Shown one piece after another: positions 26,644 through 36,441 of a stretch of DNA of 64,000 nucleotides. The position numbers and the translations under genes are program-made. The notes under the pieces are model-generated. The model was given only the letters and a program-made list of their open reading frames with translations. It did not search any database and had not been told where the DNA came from. Source of the DNA: Listeria swaminathanii. Its GTDB lineage: Bacteria > Bacillota > Bacilli > Lactobacillales > Listeriaceae. Positions within the stretch are counted from its first letter, which is position 1; every line of letters starts with the position of its first letter. The DNA lies in assembly GCF_014229645.1 (NCBI RefSeq), contig NZ_JAATOD010000003.1:248001-312000 (forward strand), written 5' to 3'.

Positions 26644-28110
26644 ATGACAGATAGAAAGAATTTAACGACGAATCAAGGTGTGCCAGTTGGTGATAACCAA
26701 AATTCGATGACGGCGGGGCTTAAAGGACCAACTTTGCTAGAAGATTATGTGCTTATTGAAAAATTGGCGCATTTTGATAGAGAACGGGTGCCAGAACGAG
26801 TTGTGCATGCTCGTGGTGCTGGTGCGCACGGGAAATTTGTTACTAAAAAGAGCATGGAAAAATATACGATGGCGAACTTTTTACAAGAAGAAGGGGCGGA
26901 AACAGAGGTTTTTGTTCATTTTTCTACGGTAATTCATGGTCAACATTCTCCGGAAACTTTGCGTGATCCACGTGGGTTCTCGGTTAAGTTTTATACGGAA
27001 GAGGGAAATTATGATTTTGTCGGAAATAATTTGCCAGTATTTTTTATTCGTGATGCAATCAAGTTCCCGGATGTTATTCATTCCTTGAAGCCGGATCCGC
27101 GCACGAATATTCAAGATGGTAATCGTTATTGGGACTTCTTTAGCTTAACCCCAGAAGCTACAACGATGATTATGTACTTGTTCAGTGATGAGGGAACTCC
27201 GGCATCTTATCGCGAAATTCGCGGTTCTAGTGTGCATGCCTTTAAATGGATTAACGAAGAAGGAAAAACAGTCTATGTAAAATTACGCTGGGTTCCAAAA
27301 GCGGGCATCGTCAACCTTTCAACGGAGCAAGCTTCACAAATTCAAGCAAAAGAATTCAACCATGCGAGCCGTGATTTGTATGAAGCGATTGAAAATGGGG
27401 ATTATCCGGAGTGGGATTTATTTGTGCAAGTGTTGGATCCGAAAGACTTAGATAACTTTGATTTTAATCCGCTAGACGCAACAAAAGACTGGTTTGAAGA
27501 TGTCTTCCCGTATGAGCACGTAGGAACGATGACACTTGACCGCAATCCAGATAACATTTTTGCGGAAACAGAATCAGTTGGCTTTAATCCTGGTGTACTT
27601 GTGCGCGGAATGCTTCCTTCTGAGGACCGTTTGTTGCAAGGGCGTTTATTCTCTTACTCAGATACGCAAAGACACCGCGTGGGACCGAACTATTTGCAAC
27701 TGCCAATCAATAGCCCGAAAGCGCCTGTTGCGAACAACCAACGTGATGGTCATATGCCGTTTAAACAACAAACAAGCTCGATTAATTATGAGCCAAATAG
27801 TTACGATACAGAACCGAAAGAAAACCCAGCGTTTATTGAACCGGAACAAGAAATTCGTGGTGATATTGCTGGCCGCCTGATTGCTGAAAAGCCAAATAAT
27901 TTTGGTCATGCAAAAGAAGTTTGGGATCGTTATTCAGATGCAGAACGTGCGGCGCTTGTGAAAAATATTGTCGACGATTGGGCTGGCGTGCGTGATGATA
28001 TTAAAATTCGCAACCTGCGTAACTTCTATCAAGTAGAGCCTGAATTCGCTAGTCGAGTGGCTGCGGGAACTGGTATTAATCTTGAAGAACATGTAACTGA
28101 TTTAAAATAA
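26644..28110 (+). CDS. kat: Monofunctional haem catalase
   Basis: A 488-residue clade-3 type catalase that splits hydrogen peroxide. The active-site His lies in ERVVHARGAGAHG near residue 56, the Asn in DFVGNNLPVFFIRDAIKFPD near 128, and the haem-ligand Tyr in RLFSYSDTQRHRVGPNY near 340. Start ATG with GGAGG. A PerR-like box precedes it. In L. monocytogenes the bvrABC antiterminator/PTS genes are reported next to catalase; here DUF951 and catalase are direct neighbours. Confidence 0.96.
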   Translation: MTDRKNLTTNQGVPVGDNQNSMTAGLKGPTLLEDYVLIEKLAHFDRERVPERVVHARGAGAHGKFVTKKSMEKYTMANFLQEEGAETEVFVHFSTVIHGQHSPETLRDPRGFSVKFYTEEGNYDFVGNNLPVFFIRDAIKFPDVIHSLKPDPRTNIQDGNRYWDFFSLTPEATTMIMYLFSDEGTPASYREIRGSSVHAFKWINEEGKTVYVKLRWVPKAGIVNLSTEQASQIQAKEFNHASRDLYEAIENGDYPEWDLFVQVLDPKDLDNFDFNPLDATKDWFEDVFPYEHVGTMTLDRNPDNIFAETESVGFNPGVLVRGMLPSEDRLLQGRLFSYSDTQRHRVGPNYLQLPINSPKAPVANNQRDGHMPFKQQTSSINYEPNSYDTEPKENPAFIEPEQEIRGDIAGRLIAEKPNNFGHAKEVWDRYSDAERAALVKNIVDDWAGVRDDIKIRNLRNFYQVEPEFASRVAAGTGINLEEHVTDLK

Positions 28111-28113
28111 GTG

Positions 28114-28148
28114 AAAGCGAAAATCCTTTTTAGGGTTTTCGCTTTTTT
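28114..28148 (+). terminator. Catalase terminator
   Basis: AAAGCGAAAATCC and GGTTTTCGCTTT pair (one G-T), followed by a T-run. A parS-like site follows directly at 28150. Confidence 0.87.
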
Positions 28149-28149
28149 A

Positions 28150-28165
28150 TGTTTCACGTGAAACT
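28150..28165. other. parS-like site after catalase
   Basis: TGTTTCACGTGAAACT has 15 of 16 consensus positions; the last base differs. The remaining gap to 28320 shows no other clear element. Confidence 0.75.
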
Positions 28166-28320
28166 TTTTGGGCTAGAAGGTTGGAGTAAAGGCATTTTTA
28201 ACGATATTGCTTTTTATCGAAATACTTGCTACTATTTCTGGAAGACTTGTCGTTATCAGGTGATAGGCTTATAATCAAGATGAAATAGCTTAAATTAATT
28301 GTCGTGAGGAGTGGAGCTGC

Positions 28321-30237
28321 GTGAGTGCTTCAAAATTATCATTACCTAGATGGAAACAAATAGTTCATATGCTTTATTTAAAGATGGAGTTTATTAGTGG
28401 TGGAGAATTAGGGGAAGCTTTAGCTGTTAACCCTCGGACAATTAGAAATGATATTAAAGTAATTAATCAAATACTGACGATAGGCGGAAACAGAATCGAA
28501 TCACTTCCTGGTGTAGGATATCGTCTGGTCATTGGTGATGAAAAAGCGCTGCGTGAAGCTCTTTTGGATGATTCGGTGGGAAGAGCTAATATGAATATCG
28601 TGCCGATGTTTGCAGAGGATAGAGCAGACTATATTATTCGATATTTATTACTTAAAAATGACTATGTAAAGCTGGAGACGTTGTCAGAAGAGCTTTTTGT
28701 TAGTAAGTCTACGATAAACTTGGATATTTTAGAAGTGAAACGAAAACTCAAAGAAAATGAGTTGAAAGTGGAAAAACGAGCTGGCTATGGAATTAGAATT
28801 ACTGGTGCAGAACTTGCTATCCGATTTTGCTTTTCAAGGTATTTGTTAGTGGAATCTACAAGCCCGCTTATTACAGAAACGGAAATAAATTTTTTTGGAG
28901 AAGTTAATTTGGAAATGATGGAGCAGATTGTCGTTTCTAATATAGCGAAATATAATATTCACATGACGGACATTTCAGTTAAAAATTTGATTATTCATAT
29001 CGCAATTGCTGTATGTCGTGTAAAAGATAATTGTTATGTACCTGCAACAGATTTGGAGGATATTGAATTTAGTATGCCGGAACTAAGGGCGGCTCAAGGT
29101 ATTATAAAAGAAATAGATCTTTCAGAAGGAATTCGTTTCCCGGAAAGTGAGACTGCCTATTTGCTGCTACACCTTAGTTCGAAAAACAGAAAAAGTGACT
29201 TTAATAATTACCGAGAATATATCATCGTGGATAAGATGTTAGCGAAGATTAAAGAGCTGTACGGTTATGATTTTAAGCAGGATCAGAAAATGATTTCAAA
29301 TATCGCACTGCATTTAAAGCCAGCTATTAACAGAATTAAATTTAATATGAATATACAAAACCCGTATTTAAAAAATCTAAAAGCTAATTATCCACTAGCT
29401 TTTGAATTAGGGTTGGTTGCTAAAGAAGTCCTTGAGCAGGAGTTAAAAACAAATGTGGACGAAGCGGAAGTAGGATATTTGGCTATTCACTTTTTATATG
29501 GTTTAGATAAAGAAATAGAATCTGAGAAGCAAAAAGTGTTAATTGTTTGCGCTTCTGGTTTAGGGACATCACAACTTTTGGAATCTAAAGTACGAAAAGA
29601 GTTTGAGAATACGCTGGAAATAGTCGGAGTGTACTCATTTAAAGAATATGAGCAGAGTGGAACGATGTGTGATTTTGTTATCTCTACAGTACCACTGCGA
29701 ATGAAATTACATCCATTTATTCAAGTGTCACCATTTTTGACAAAGGCGGATATTCGTAATATTACTGCTTTAATGAAGCAAGATGAGACGAAGAACCAAT
29801 TTGAAGTGGACAAGGTTTTTAAGGAATCGTTATTCTTAATTAGTGATAAAAAGGATAAAGAGCAAGTTCTCGTAAATTTAGCGAGTCTTTTGCTGGGAAA
29901 TAATATTGTTGGCGAGGACTATTTACCATCACTTTTTGAGCGCGAAGAAATTGTGCCGACTTATTTAGGTAATGGACTTGCGGCACCGCACCCAATTGAG
30001 GCAAACGTCCAAGAAACAGCTATTGGAGTATGTATTTGTACTGACGGAGGGGTAAAGTGGAATGAGGAAGATCAAGCGCAAGTAATTTTCATGTTAGCGG
30101 TAAAAAACAAGCAACAACAGCAGCTTGCGACGGTGTATGAGCTTATTAGCAATTTAGTAGAAAGTCCAAAAGCAATGGGAGAGCTAAAACGTGTGAAGAG
30201 TTTTGAAGAATTTATGCGTGTGTTACAAACGTTATAA
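28321..30237 (+). CDS. PRD-containing BglG/MtlR-type transcriptional activator
   Basis: A 638-residue protein with a GTG start after GAGGAGTGGAG. Order of domains: DeoR/HTH_11 helix-turn-helix (about 8-60), a second winged-helix (Mga-like, about 100-165), two PTS regulation domains (about 195-400), an EIIB-like domain (LIVCASGLGTSQLLESK, about 408) and a C-terminal EIIA domain (GNGLAAPHPIE, about 560). It is a DNA-binding activator rather than an RNA antiterminator. It is controlled by phosphorylation on PRD histidines and by the PTS proteins encoded just downstream. It has its own terminator, then the PTS operon. Confidence 0.9.
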   Translation: MSASKLSLPRWKQIVHMLYLKMEFISGGELGEALAVNPRTIRNDIKVINQILTIGGNRIESLPGVGYRLVIGDEKALREALLDDSVGRANMNIVPMFAEDRADYIIRYLLLKNDYVKLETLSEELFVSKSTINLDILEVKRKLKENELKVEKRAGYGIRITGAELAIRFCFSRYLLVESTSPLITETEINFFGEVNLEMMEQIVVSNIAKYNIHMTDISVKNLIIHIAIAVCRVKDNCYVPATDLEDIEFSMPELRAAQGIIKEIDLSEGIRFPESETAYLLLHLSSKNRKSDFNNYREYIIVDKMLAKIKELYGYDFKQDQKMISNIALHLKPAINRIKFNMNIQNPYLKNLKANYPLAFELGLVAKEVLEQELKTNVDEAEVGYLAIHFLYGLDKEIESEKQKVLIVCASGLGTSQLLESKVRKEFENTLEIVGVYSFKEYEQSGTMCDFVISTVPLRMKLHPFIQVSPFLTKADIRNITALMKQDETKNQFEVDKVFKESLFLISDKKDKEQVLVNLASLLLGNNIVGEDYLPSLFEREEIVPTYLGNGLAAPHPIEANVQETAIGVCICTDGGVKWNEEDQAQVIFMLAVKNKQQQQLATVYELISNLVESPKAMGELKRVKSFEEFMRVLQTL

Positions 30238-30240
30238 CCA

Positions 30241-30289
30241 AAAGGTTCGTTAGACTTTTTTAGAGAGAAAAGTTAACGGGCCTTTTTTA
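30241..30289 (+). terminator. Terminator after the PRD regulator
   Basis: AAAGG-TCGTTA-ACTTTT pairs imperfectly with AAAAGT-TAACG-GCCTTT, followed by six T. Confidence 0.75.
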
Positions 30290-30341
30290 TTTCCGCATGT
30301 AAAATACAGATGCGGAAAAAGACTAGATTTATTTAACAAAA

Positions 30342-30355
30342 AGAAAGCGCTACAC
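30342..30355 (+). promoter_or_regulatory. Candidate cre site before the GH3 PTS operon
   Basis: AGAAAGCGCTACAC keeps the cre core GAAAGCGCTA but departs from the consensus at the ends. It lies 31 bases before the EIIC start codon. Confidence 0.5.
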
Positions 30356-30385
30356 TTACTGTAATATCAAAGGAGGTATAAAAAA

Positions 30386-31681
30386 TTGAAAAAGTTCATC
30401 GAGAAATTAAGTTGGTTATCGCAGAAGCTTGGAAATCAAATTCATTTAAAGTCTATGCGTGATGCATTTGCTACTATCTTACCTTTTATTATGTTAGCAG
30501 GATTCATGGTTTTAATTAATAACGTTATTATTAAGCCGGATGGTTTTATGTCGGCGATTATCAGTTCCGAAACACTTACGACTTGGCAAGGGCTAGGTAA
30601 CAGTATTGTAAATGGTACTTTAGGGATTATTACTATTTTAATTGGGGCATCGGTTGCTTACTTTTTAGCGCAAAATCGGAAGTTTGAAAATCCGTTTGCA
30701 CCGGCATTAATGACCATTGCACTAATTGTTATTTTTATCCCAGCTGTGACAGAAATTGTGCCGATTGGTGCAGAGAAATCTGTAGAAGTTGCTGGAGTAT
30801 TGCCAATAGCCTTGATGGGTTCAGCGGGCATGTTCGTTGGGATTGTAACAGCACTACTTGCAACGGAAGTATTCATTCGTCTTTCTAAGAGTGAGAAAAT
30901 GAAGATTCATATTTCTGGGGATAGCGTACCTCCAGCAGTAATTAAATCGTTCAATGTGCTTATTCCGACAATGTTAACAATACTTATTTTTGCGTTTATT
31001 TCATTCTTAGTAGTGACATTATTCAGCTTGAATTTGTATTCCTTAATTAGCGCGATTATTCAGGAGCCATTAACATTCTTAGTTACAAGTGTTCCAGGGT
31101 TCCTAACGTTAATGACGATTTCACAAATGCTTTATTCTATCGGTATTGCTGGGAGTGGGATTTTAGGACCAATTATGGACCCAGTTCTTTTGGCAAATAT
31201 GCAAGAAAATATGACAGCATTTGCGAATCATACAGAGATTCCACATATTATTAATACTACTTTCCGTGATGTTTTTGGCGTTATGGGTGGTGGCGGAAAT
31301 ACCATTGCGTTATTATTAGCAATATTTATTTGGTCAAAACGAAAAGATTATCGCGAAATAGCTACTTTATCGGCAGCTCCTGGTCTCTTTAACATCAATG
31401 AGCCGGTAGTATTTGGACTTCCGATTGTTTATAACTTGAGTTTAATGATTCCGTTCATTATTTCAACTCCGCTTTGTTTATGTTTAGCATACTTTGCGAC
31501 GAAATTGCATATGATTTCAGAAGTAGTCGTAATGGTTCCGTGGACGACACCGGTTGTTGCTTCCGGCTTCCTTGCAACAGGTGGGGACTGGCGTGCTGCA
31601 GTATTCCAAATTTTCTTGATTGGCGTCTGCGTCCTTCTTTACCTACCATTCTTAAAAGCCAATGATCGAATTAAAGCCTAA
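30386..31681 (+). CDS. PTS EIIC component, lactose/cellobiose family
   Basis: A 431-residue membrane protein with about ten hydrophobic segments. The TTG start follows AAAGGAGG with nine-base spacing. The family features are seen in MRDAFATILPFIMLAGFMVLINNVI near the start and FNINEPVVFGLPIVYNLSLMIPF near residue 335. It transports a beta-glucoside or oligosaccharide and works with the EIIB and EIIA genes downstream. Confidence 0.9.
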   Translation: MKKFIEKLSWLSQKLGNQIHLKSMRDAFATILPFIMLAGFMVLINNVIIKPDGFMSAIISSETLTTWQGLGNSIVNGTLGIITILIGASVAYFLAQNRKFENPFAPALMTIALIVIFIPAVTEIVPIGAEKSVEVAGVLPIALMGSAGMFVGIVTALLATEVFIRLSKSEKMKIHISGDSVPPAVIKSFNVLIPTMLTILIFAFISFLVVTLFSLNLYSLISAIIQEPLTFLVTSVPGFLTLMTISQMLYSIGIAGSGILGPIMDPVLLANMQENMTAFANHTEIPHIINTTFRDVFGVMGGGGNTIALLLAIFIWSKRKDYREIATLSAAPGLFNINEPVVFGLPIVYNLSLMIPFIISTPLCLCLAYFATKLHMISEVVVMVPWTTPVVASGFLATGGDWRAAVFQIFLIGVCVLLYLPFLKANDRIKA

Positions 31682-31695
31682 TTGGAGGAAATTTT

Positions 31696-31995
31696 ATGAA
31701 AAATATTATGCTGATGTGTAATGCAGGAATGTCTACAAGTGTTTTAGTGAGGAAAATGGAACGCGTTGTAGAAGAACGTAATTTAGAATTGACTATCTGG
31801 GCTATTTCAGAAACCGATTTCGAAAAAAATTGGCGTAAAGCTGATGCGATTTTACTTGGACCGCAAGTAAATTATATGAAAGATAAAGTAATAGACACAG
31901 TTGGTGATAATGTATCGGTGGCAGTTATTGATATCGTTGATTATGGCCGAATGAATGGTGAAAAAGTATTAGATTTAGCAATTAGTTTACTGTGA
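31696..31995 (+). CDS. PTS EIIB component, lactose/cellobiose family
   Basis: A 99-residue EIIB. The phosphocysteine lies in IMLMCNAGMSTSVLVRKM at residue 8. Start ATG with TGGAGG. It lies 14 bases after EIIC. Confidence 0.93.
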   Translation: MKNIMLMCNAGMSTSVLVRKMERVVEERNLELTIWAISETDFEKNWRKADAILLGPQVNYMKDKVIDTVGDNVSVAVIDIVDYGRMNGEKVLDLAISLL

Positions 31996-32027
31996 AATTC
32001 CTAGTTTTTTAGCAAGGAGGAGAAAAA

Positions 32028-34298
32028 ATGGCGATTTATTTGGATAAGACTAAATCTGTTTCAGAGCGCGTAGAAGACTTGCTTTCCAAGATGACTTTAG
32101 CAGAAAAATGTGGTCAATTAAACCAAAGAATGTATGGCTGGGAAGCTTTCTTGCGCGAAGAGGAAACATTTCAACTCACGGAAAAGTTTAAAGAGGAAGT
32201 AGCTCGTTTTGAAGGAATGGGAGCTTTATACGGTCTGTTCCGCGCCGATCCATGGTCCAAAATGAATAAGGACACGGGGGTAAGTCGGAAAAATGCCGGC
32301 AAAGTGGCTAATAAAATTCAACGTTATGTGATGGAGAATACACGCCTAGGGATTCCTGTATTATTAGCTGAGGAAGTTCCGCACGGACACCAAGCCTTAG
32401 ATAGCGAGTCTTATCCAGTAAATTTAGCTCGTGCTGCTTCTTTTCATCCAGAGTTGCAAAAACAGGTCGCAAGTGCGATTACAGAAGAAATTTCCGAAAA
32501 GGGAGTTCATCTAGCACTTGCTTCAGCATTAGATATACTTCGAGACCCGCGATGGGGCCGTGCTGAAGAGTGTTACGGTGAAGATCCATATCTTGCAGCG
32601 GAATTAACAGCGGCAATTACAGAAGGATTTCAAGCGAGCGGGAAAATTGCTGTTATTTTAAAACATTTTGCAGCACAAGGCGAGCCGATTGGTGGACATA
32701 ATTCTGGACCAGTTTCTATCGGCGTAAGGGAACTTAGAGAAATTTTCTTGGATCCAATGCGCGCTGGAATTAGAAGTGGAGCCCTTGGAGTCATGGCGGC
32801 TTACAATGAGATTGACGGGGTTCCATGTCACGCGAACAAAGAGCTTTTAACAACTATTTTGCGAGAAGAAATGGGTTTTTCCGGGATTGTCATGGCAGAT
32901 GGCTGTGCTCTTGATAGATTATTAAAACTAAATCCTGATCCAAAAAAAGCCGCAAAAATGGCTCTTGAAGCCGGTGTGGATTTAAGTTTGTGGGATGAAG
33001 TGTTTCCATTTCTTGAAGAAAGCGTGGAAAAAGGAATCCTTGATGAAAAGATCGTTGATGACGCTGTAAGGCGAGTGCTCCAAGTGAAATTCCAATTAGG
33101 TCTATTTGAACAACCATTTGTGGAAGAAGACATTCAGGAACCAAAGTCTGATTGGAGACAACTAAATTTACAAGCTGCTAGAGAGGGTATTTGTCTTTTG
33201 AAAAACGACTTCGAAACATTACCTTTAGTGGGTGGAAGGAAAAAAATAGCTGTTGTAGGTCCTAGCATAGATTCGCTTTATAATCAGTTGGGAGACTATA
33301 CAGCGCCACAAAATGAATCAGAATGTGTCACTGTTTTAAAAGGGATAAAAAATCTGCTTCCTAAAAATTGGGAAGTCCTTTCTGAAAAAGGTGCTGAAAT
33401 TCGTGAAGAGCTTCCGGGCGGTATTCAAAAAGCAGAAGTGGTTGCTAAAGAGGCAGATGCTATCGTTATGGTACTTGGTGGTTCAAGTGCGCGAAACTTT
33501 GACATGGAATTTTTAAATAATGGTGCGGTAAGCTCTAAAGGGCCGAACATGGATGCAGGTGAAAATGTGGATGTTTCTGATATCACCCTTCCACAACCGC
33601 AACTAGATTTATTTTATGCAATGAAGCGTACCGGAAAGCCAGTAATTGTTGTAATGATTCAAGGCAGACCAATCGCTATTCCTGAAATCAGTTTGGCAGC
33701 AGATGCAATTCTTACCGCTTGGTATCCAGGAAGTGTTGGTGGAACTGCGATTGCTGAGGTCCTTTTTGGTCATTACAATCCTTCAGGTAAATTACCGGTC
33801 AGTATACCAAGATCCTCTGGGCAAATTCCTATTTACTATAATCAAAAGGCAGTGGAGTATAAAGAAGACTACTTTGATTTAACTGGTAAGCCGCTCTATC
33901 CATTTGGTTATGGTTTAAGTTATAGTACTTTTGAATATCAAGACTTGCAGATAAAACAAGAATCTATAAAAATAGCAGAACTCCTTGGCGGGCAATCTGT
34001 AGAGGTGAAAGCAACCTTGAAAAACATCTCTAATGTAGCTGGTGAAGAAGTTGTGCAACTTTATATTCATGATATGGAAGCAAGTATTACTAGAAGAAAA
34101 AAAGAATTAAAAGCGTTTAAAAAGGTTCGTATTGCAGCGAATCAAACAGCTACAGTGACATTTAAGTTAGATAAATCAAGTTTTGAAATATGGTCAATTA
34201 ACAATAAATATGAGGTGGAGCCCGGTGGTATAGAAATTTTCGTTGGTGGAAGTTCTGATACTAAATTAACAGGGCGAGTTTCAATCATAGGAGGCTAG
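32028..34298 (+). CDS. Glycoside hydrolase family 3 beta-glucosidase
   Basis: A 756-residue protein without a signal peptide, so it acts on imported sugar in the cytoplasm. The GH3 N-terminal domain has PVLLAEEVPHGHQ and LDILRDPRWGRAEECYGEDPYL. The nucleophile Asp is expected in GFSGIVMADGCALDRL near residue 290. The C-terminal alpha/beta sandwich and a fibronectin-III-like tail (from about 645, VKNxG-type repeats) are present. It probably hydrolyses beta-glucosides; unphosphorylated ends of the PTS product or a GH3 of other specificity remain possible. Start ATG with AAGGAGGAG. Confidence 0.9.
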   Translation: MAIYLDKTKSVSERVEDLLSKMTLAEKCGQLNQRMYGWEAFLREEETFQLTEKFKEEVARFEGMGALYGLFRADPWSKMNKDTGVSRKNAGKVANKIQRYVMENTRLGIPVLLAEEVPHGHQALDSESYPVNLARAASFHPELQKQVASAITEEISEKGVHLALASALDILRDPRWGRAEECYGEDPYLAAELTAAITEGFQASGKIAVILKHFAAQGEPIGGHNSGPVSIGVRELREIFLDPMRAGIRSGALGVMAAYNEIDGVPCHANKELLTTILREEMGFSGIVMADGCALDRLLKLNPDPKKAAKMALEAGVDLSLWDEVFPFLEESVEKGILDEKIVDDAVRRVLQVKFQLGLFEQPFVEEDIQEPKSDWRQLNLQAAREGICLLKNDFETLPLVGGRKKIAVVGPSIDSLYNQLGDYTAPQNESECVTVLKGIKNLLPKNWEVLSEKGAEIREELPGGIQKAEVVAKEADAIVMVLGGSSARNFDMEFLNNGAVSSKGPNMDAGENVDVSDITLPQPQLDLFYAMKRTGKPVIVVMIQGRPIAIPEISLAADAILTAWYPGSVGGTAIAEVLFGHYNPSGKLPVSIPRSSGQIPIYYNQKAVEYKEDYFDLTGKPLYPFGYGLSYSTFEYQDLQIKQESIKIAELLGGQSVEVKATLKNISNVAGEEVVQLYIHDMEASITRRKKELKAFKKVRIAANQTATVTFKLDKSSFEIWSINNKYEVEPGGIEIFVGGSSDTKLTGRVSIIGG

Positions 34299-34303
34299 CG
34301 AAA

Positions 34304-34612
34304 ATGGAAGGAATGGAACTCGCATCATTTCAAATAATTAGTTCTGTTGGCGCCGCAAGAAGTTGTATTATTGAGGCGATGAAATTGGGAAGACAAAGAG
34401 ATTTCACAGAGGCATATAAAAAAATTGACGAGGCTAATGAATTTCTTAGCGAAGGTCATAAAAATCATGTGCAGTTAATTCAAAAAGAGGCAGATGGCGG
34501 AGATGTACAAATTTCTATCCTCTTCATGCACGCGGAAGATCAATTTATGACAACTTATACATTACGCGATGTAGCTTATGAGATGATTGCTATTTGGAAA
34601 GAGATGAAATAA
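34304..34612 (+). CDS. PTS EIIA component, lactose/cellobiose family
   Basis: A 102-residue helical EIIA. The phosphohistidine is in ILFMHAEDQFMT near residue 77. Start ATG with AGGAGG, five bases after the beta-glucosidase. It completes the EIIC-EIIB-GH3-EIIA operon. Confidence 0.93.
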   Translation: MEGMELASFQIISSVGAARSCIIEAMKLGRQRDFTEAYKKIDEANEFLSEGHKNHVQLIQKEADGGDVQISILFMHAEDQFMTTYTLRDVAYEMIAIWKEMK

Positions 34613-34614
34613 TA

Positions 34615-34655
34615 AAAACGGAAATCCTTTGTTATTTAAAGGGTTTTCGTTTTTT
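34615..34655 (+). terminator. Terminator of the GH3 PTS operon
   Basis: AAAACG-AAATCCTTT and AAAGG-TTTTCGTTTT pair and are followed by a T-run. Confidence 0.85.
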
Positions 34656-34762
34656 GGTGGGTGGCTTTTTGTGTGAAAAACCTTTATAATATACGTTAGT
34701 GAAAAAATGTCTAATTGATGGGCATTTTTAAAATGAAGTTAATGAAAAGGAGTTTATATATA

Positions 34763-35863
34763 ATGGCACTTACAGCTGGTATTGTCGGGCTTCCTAATGT
34801 TGGGAAATCGACACTTTTTAATGCAATCACAAAAGCAGGAGCAGAGGCTGCGAATTATCCGTTTGCGACGATTGACCCGAACGTAGGAATTGTTGAAGTT
34901 CCTGACCAAAGATTAAACAAACTAACTGAACTTGTAAAACCGAAAAAAACTGTTCCAACTACTTTTGAATTTACAGATATCGCCGGAATTGTAAAAGGTG
35001 CTAGTAAAGGTGAAGGGCTTGGGAACAAATTCTTATCCCATATTCGCCAAGTAGATGCAATTTGTCATGTTACTCGTTGCTTTGACGACGAAAACATTAC
35101 TCACGTAGAAGGCCGAGTAGACCCGCTAGACGATATTTCTACAATCAACTTGGAACTTATCTTAGCTGATTTAGAAACGGTAGAGAAGCGTATTGGACGC
35201 GTTGAGAAGCTTTCTAAACAAAAAGATAAAGATGCGGTTGCAGAATATAACGTTTTAGTTAAATTACGTGAAGCATTTGAAGATGACAAGCCAGCTCGCG
35301 CGATTGAATTTAACGAAGACGAAGATAAAATCGTCCGCAATCTTTTCTTACTTACAAGAAAACCAGTTTTATATGTGGCAAATGTAAGTGAAGAAGACGT
35401 TTCTAACCCGGACGACAATAAATACGTACAACAAGTACGCGAATTCGCTGCAGCTGAAAACTCCGAAGTTATCGTGGTTTGTGCTCGTGCCGAAGAAGAA
35501 ATCGCTGAACTTGAAGACGAAGATAAGCTTGAGTTTTTAGAAGCGCTTGGAATTGAAGAATCCGGCTTAGATCAATTGATTCGTTCCGCGTACACATTGC
35601 TTGGCTTAGCGACTTACTTCACAGCAGGCGTTCAAGAAGTTCGCGCTTGGACATTCATCAAAGGTATGAAAGCTCCACAATGTGCTGGGATTATCCATAC
35701 TGACTTCGAACGCGGTTTCATTCGTGCAGAAGTAGTTGCATACGATGCTTTGCTTGAACACGGCTCAGAACAAGCAGCCAAAGAAGCAGGTAAAGTGCGC
35801 TTAGAAGGTAAAGAATACGAAATGAAAGATGGGGATGTTGTTCATTTCCGCTTTAACGTTTAA
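34763..35863 (+). CDS. ychF: Redox-regulated ribosome-binding ATPase YchF (OLA1 family)
   Basis: A 366-residue protein. The ATG at 34763 follows AAAAGGAG and starts MALTAGIVGLPNVGKSTLFN, the normal N-terminus; the frame extends upstream without support. G1 is GLPNVGKST, G3 is DIAGIVKGASKGEGLG, and in place of NKxD the family has a non-canonical G4 (the segment VLYVANVSEE), which explains ATP preference. The TGS domain is C-terminal. It is a housekeeping gene that marks the left border of an accessory region. Confidence 0.95.
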   Translation: MALTAGIVGLPNVGKSTLFNAITKAGAEAANYPFATIDPNVGIVEVPDQRLNKLTELVKPKKTVPTTFEFTDIAGIVKGASKGEGLGNKFLSHIRQVDAICHVTRCFDDENITHVEGRVDPLDDISTINLELILADLETVEKRIGRVEKLSKQKDKDAVAEYNVLVKLREAFEDDKPARAIEFNEDEDKIVRNLFLLTRKPVLYVANVSEEDVSNPDDNKYVQQVREFAAAENSEVIVVCARAEEEIAELEDEDKLEFLEALGIEESGLDQLIRSAYTLLGLATYFTAGVQEVRAWTFIKGMKAPQCAGIIHTDFERGFIRAEVVAYDALLEHGSEQAAKEAGKVRLEGKEYEMKDGDVVHFRFNV

Positions 35864-35865
35864 TA

Positions 35866-35881
35866 TGTTTCACGTGAAACA
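35866..35881. other. parS site after ychF
   Basis: TGTTTCACGTGAAACA, a full match, starting three bases after the ychF stop and running into the left arm of the terminator. Confidence 0.93.
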
Positions 35882-35921
35882 ATCTTTTGACGAGTGAGTG
35901 TGTCAAAAGGTTGTTTTTTAT
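35878..35921 (+). terminator. ychF terminator fused to parS
   Basis: AACAATCTTTTGAC pairs with GTCAAAAGGTTGTT, followed by a T-run. The left arm begins inside the parS palindrome. The same parS-plus-hairpin unit recurs at 36427-36481. Confidence 0.88.
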
Positions 35922-35987
35922 TAGTTCACCATTAATGCTATACTTAAGAATATAAACAACTGATTTATTAGAAAGATGGTAATTACT

Positions 35988-36410
35988 ATGGAGAAAATAT
36001 TTTTTAATCTAGATGTTGTAGAAGGCTATCCGCCTGTATATACCGAGAGCTTGTGGGCAGAGAAATTATCATCAGGGAACTATAAGATAAAAAATATTCC
36101 TTTTTACGCTAAGGAAGTTTCTTTTAATGATGTGGTTTCAATTAGAGTGGAGCCTGATGATAAATTTTTATTTCATAAAATAGTTCGATATAGTGGCAAT
36201 AGCACGATTCGAATCGTATTTTTTGATGAAAACGTGATAAAGAGGAGCTTAAATAAACTAGTAAAATTGGGATGTTCTTGGGAATGCATGAATGAGACGT
36301 TTTATTCAGTTAATATTCCAGCAGGTCCTAGTTTTAAGAAGGTAATCAAATATCTTGAAAAGGCTTGTATTCAAGAGGAATTAGATTATGAATATGGTGA
36401 ATTAGAATGA
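35988..36410 (+). CDS. DUF4265 protein, putative immunity-type
   Basis: A protein of 140 residues from the ATG at 35988, with AAAGATGG as a weak binding site; an in-frame ATG at 35976 is an alternative. Features of DUF4265 are ESLWAEKLSSGNYKIKNIPFYAKEVSFNDVV followed by a second half with IRIVFFDE. Such proteins often occur with toxin immunity genes; no biochemical role is established that I know. The gene sits alone between two near-identical parS-terminator units and beside a SUKH-family gene. Confidence 0.72.
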   Translation: MEKIFFNLDVVEGYPPVYTESLWAEKLSSGNYKIKNIPFYAKEVSFNDVVSIRVEPDDKFLFHKIVRYSGNSTIRIVFFDENVIKRSLNKLVKLGCSWECMNETFYSVNIPAGPSFKKVIKYLEKACIQEELDYEYGELE

Positions 36411-36425
36411 TTAATTGAGAAGTAA

Positions 36426-36441
36426 GGTTTCACGTGAAACA
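36426..36441. other. parS-like site after the DUF4265 gene
   Basis: GGTTTCACGTGAAACA has 15 of 16 consensus positions (first base G). It is part of the second copy of the parS-terminator unit. Confidence 0.8.
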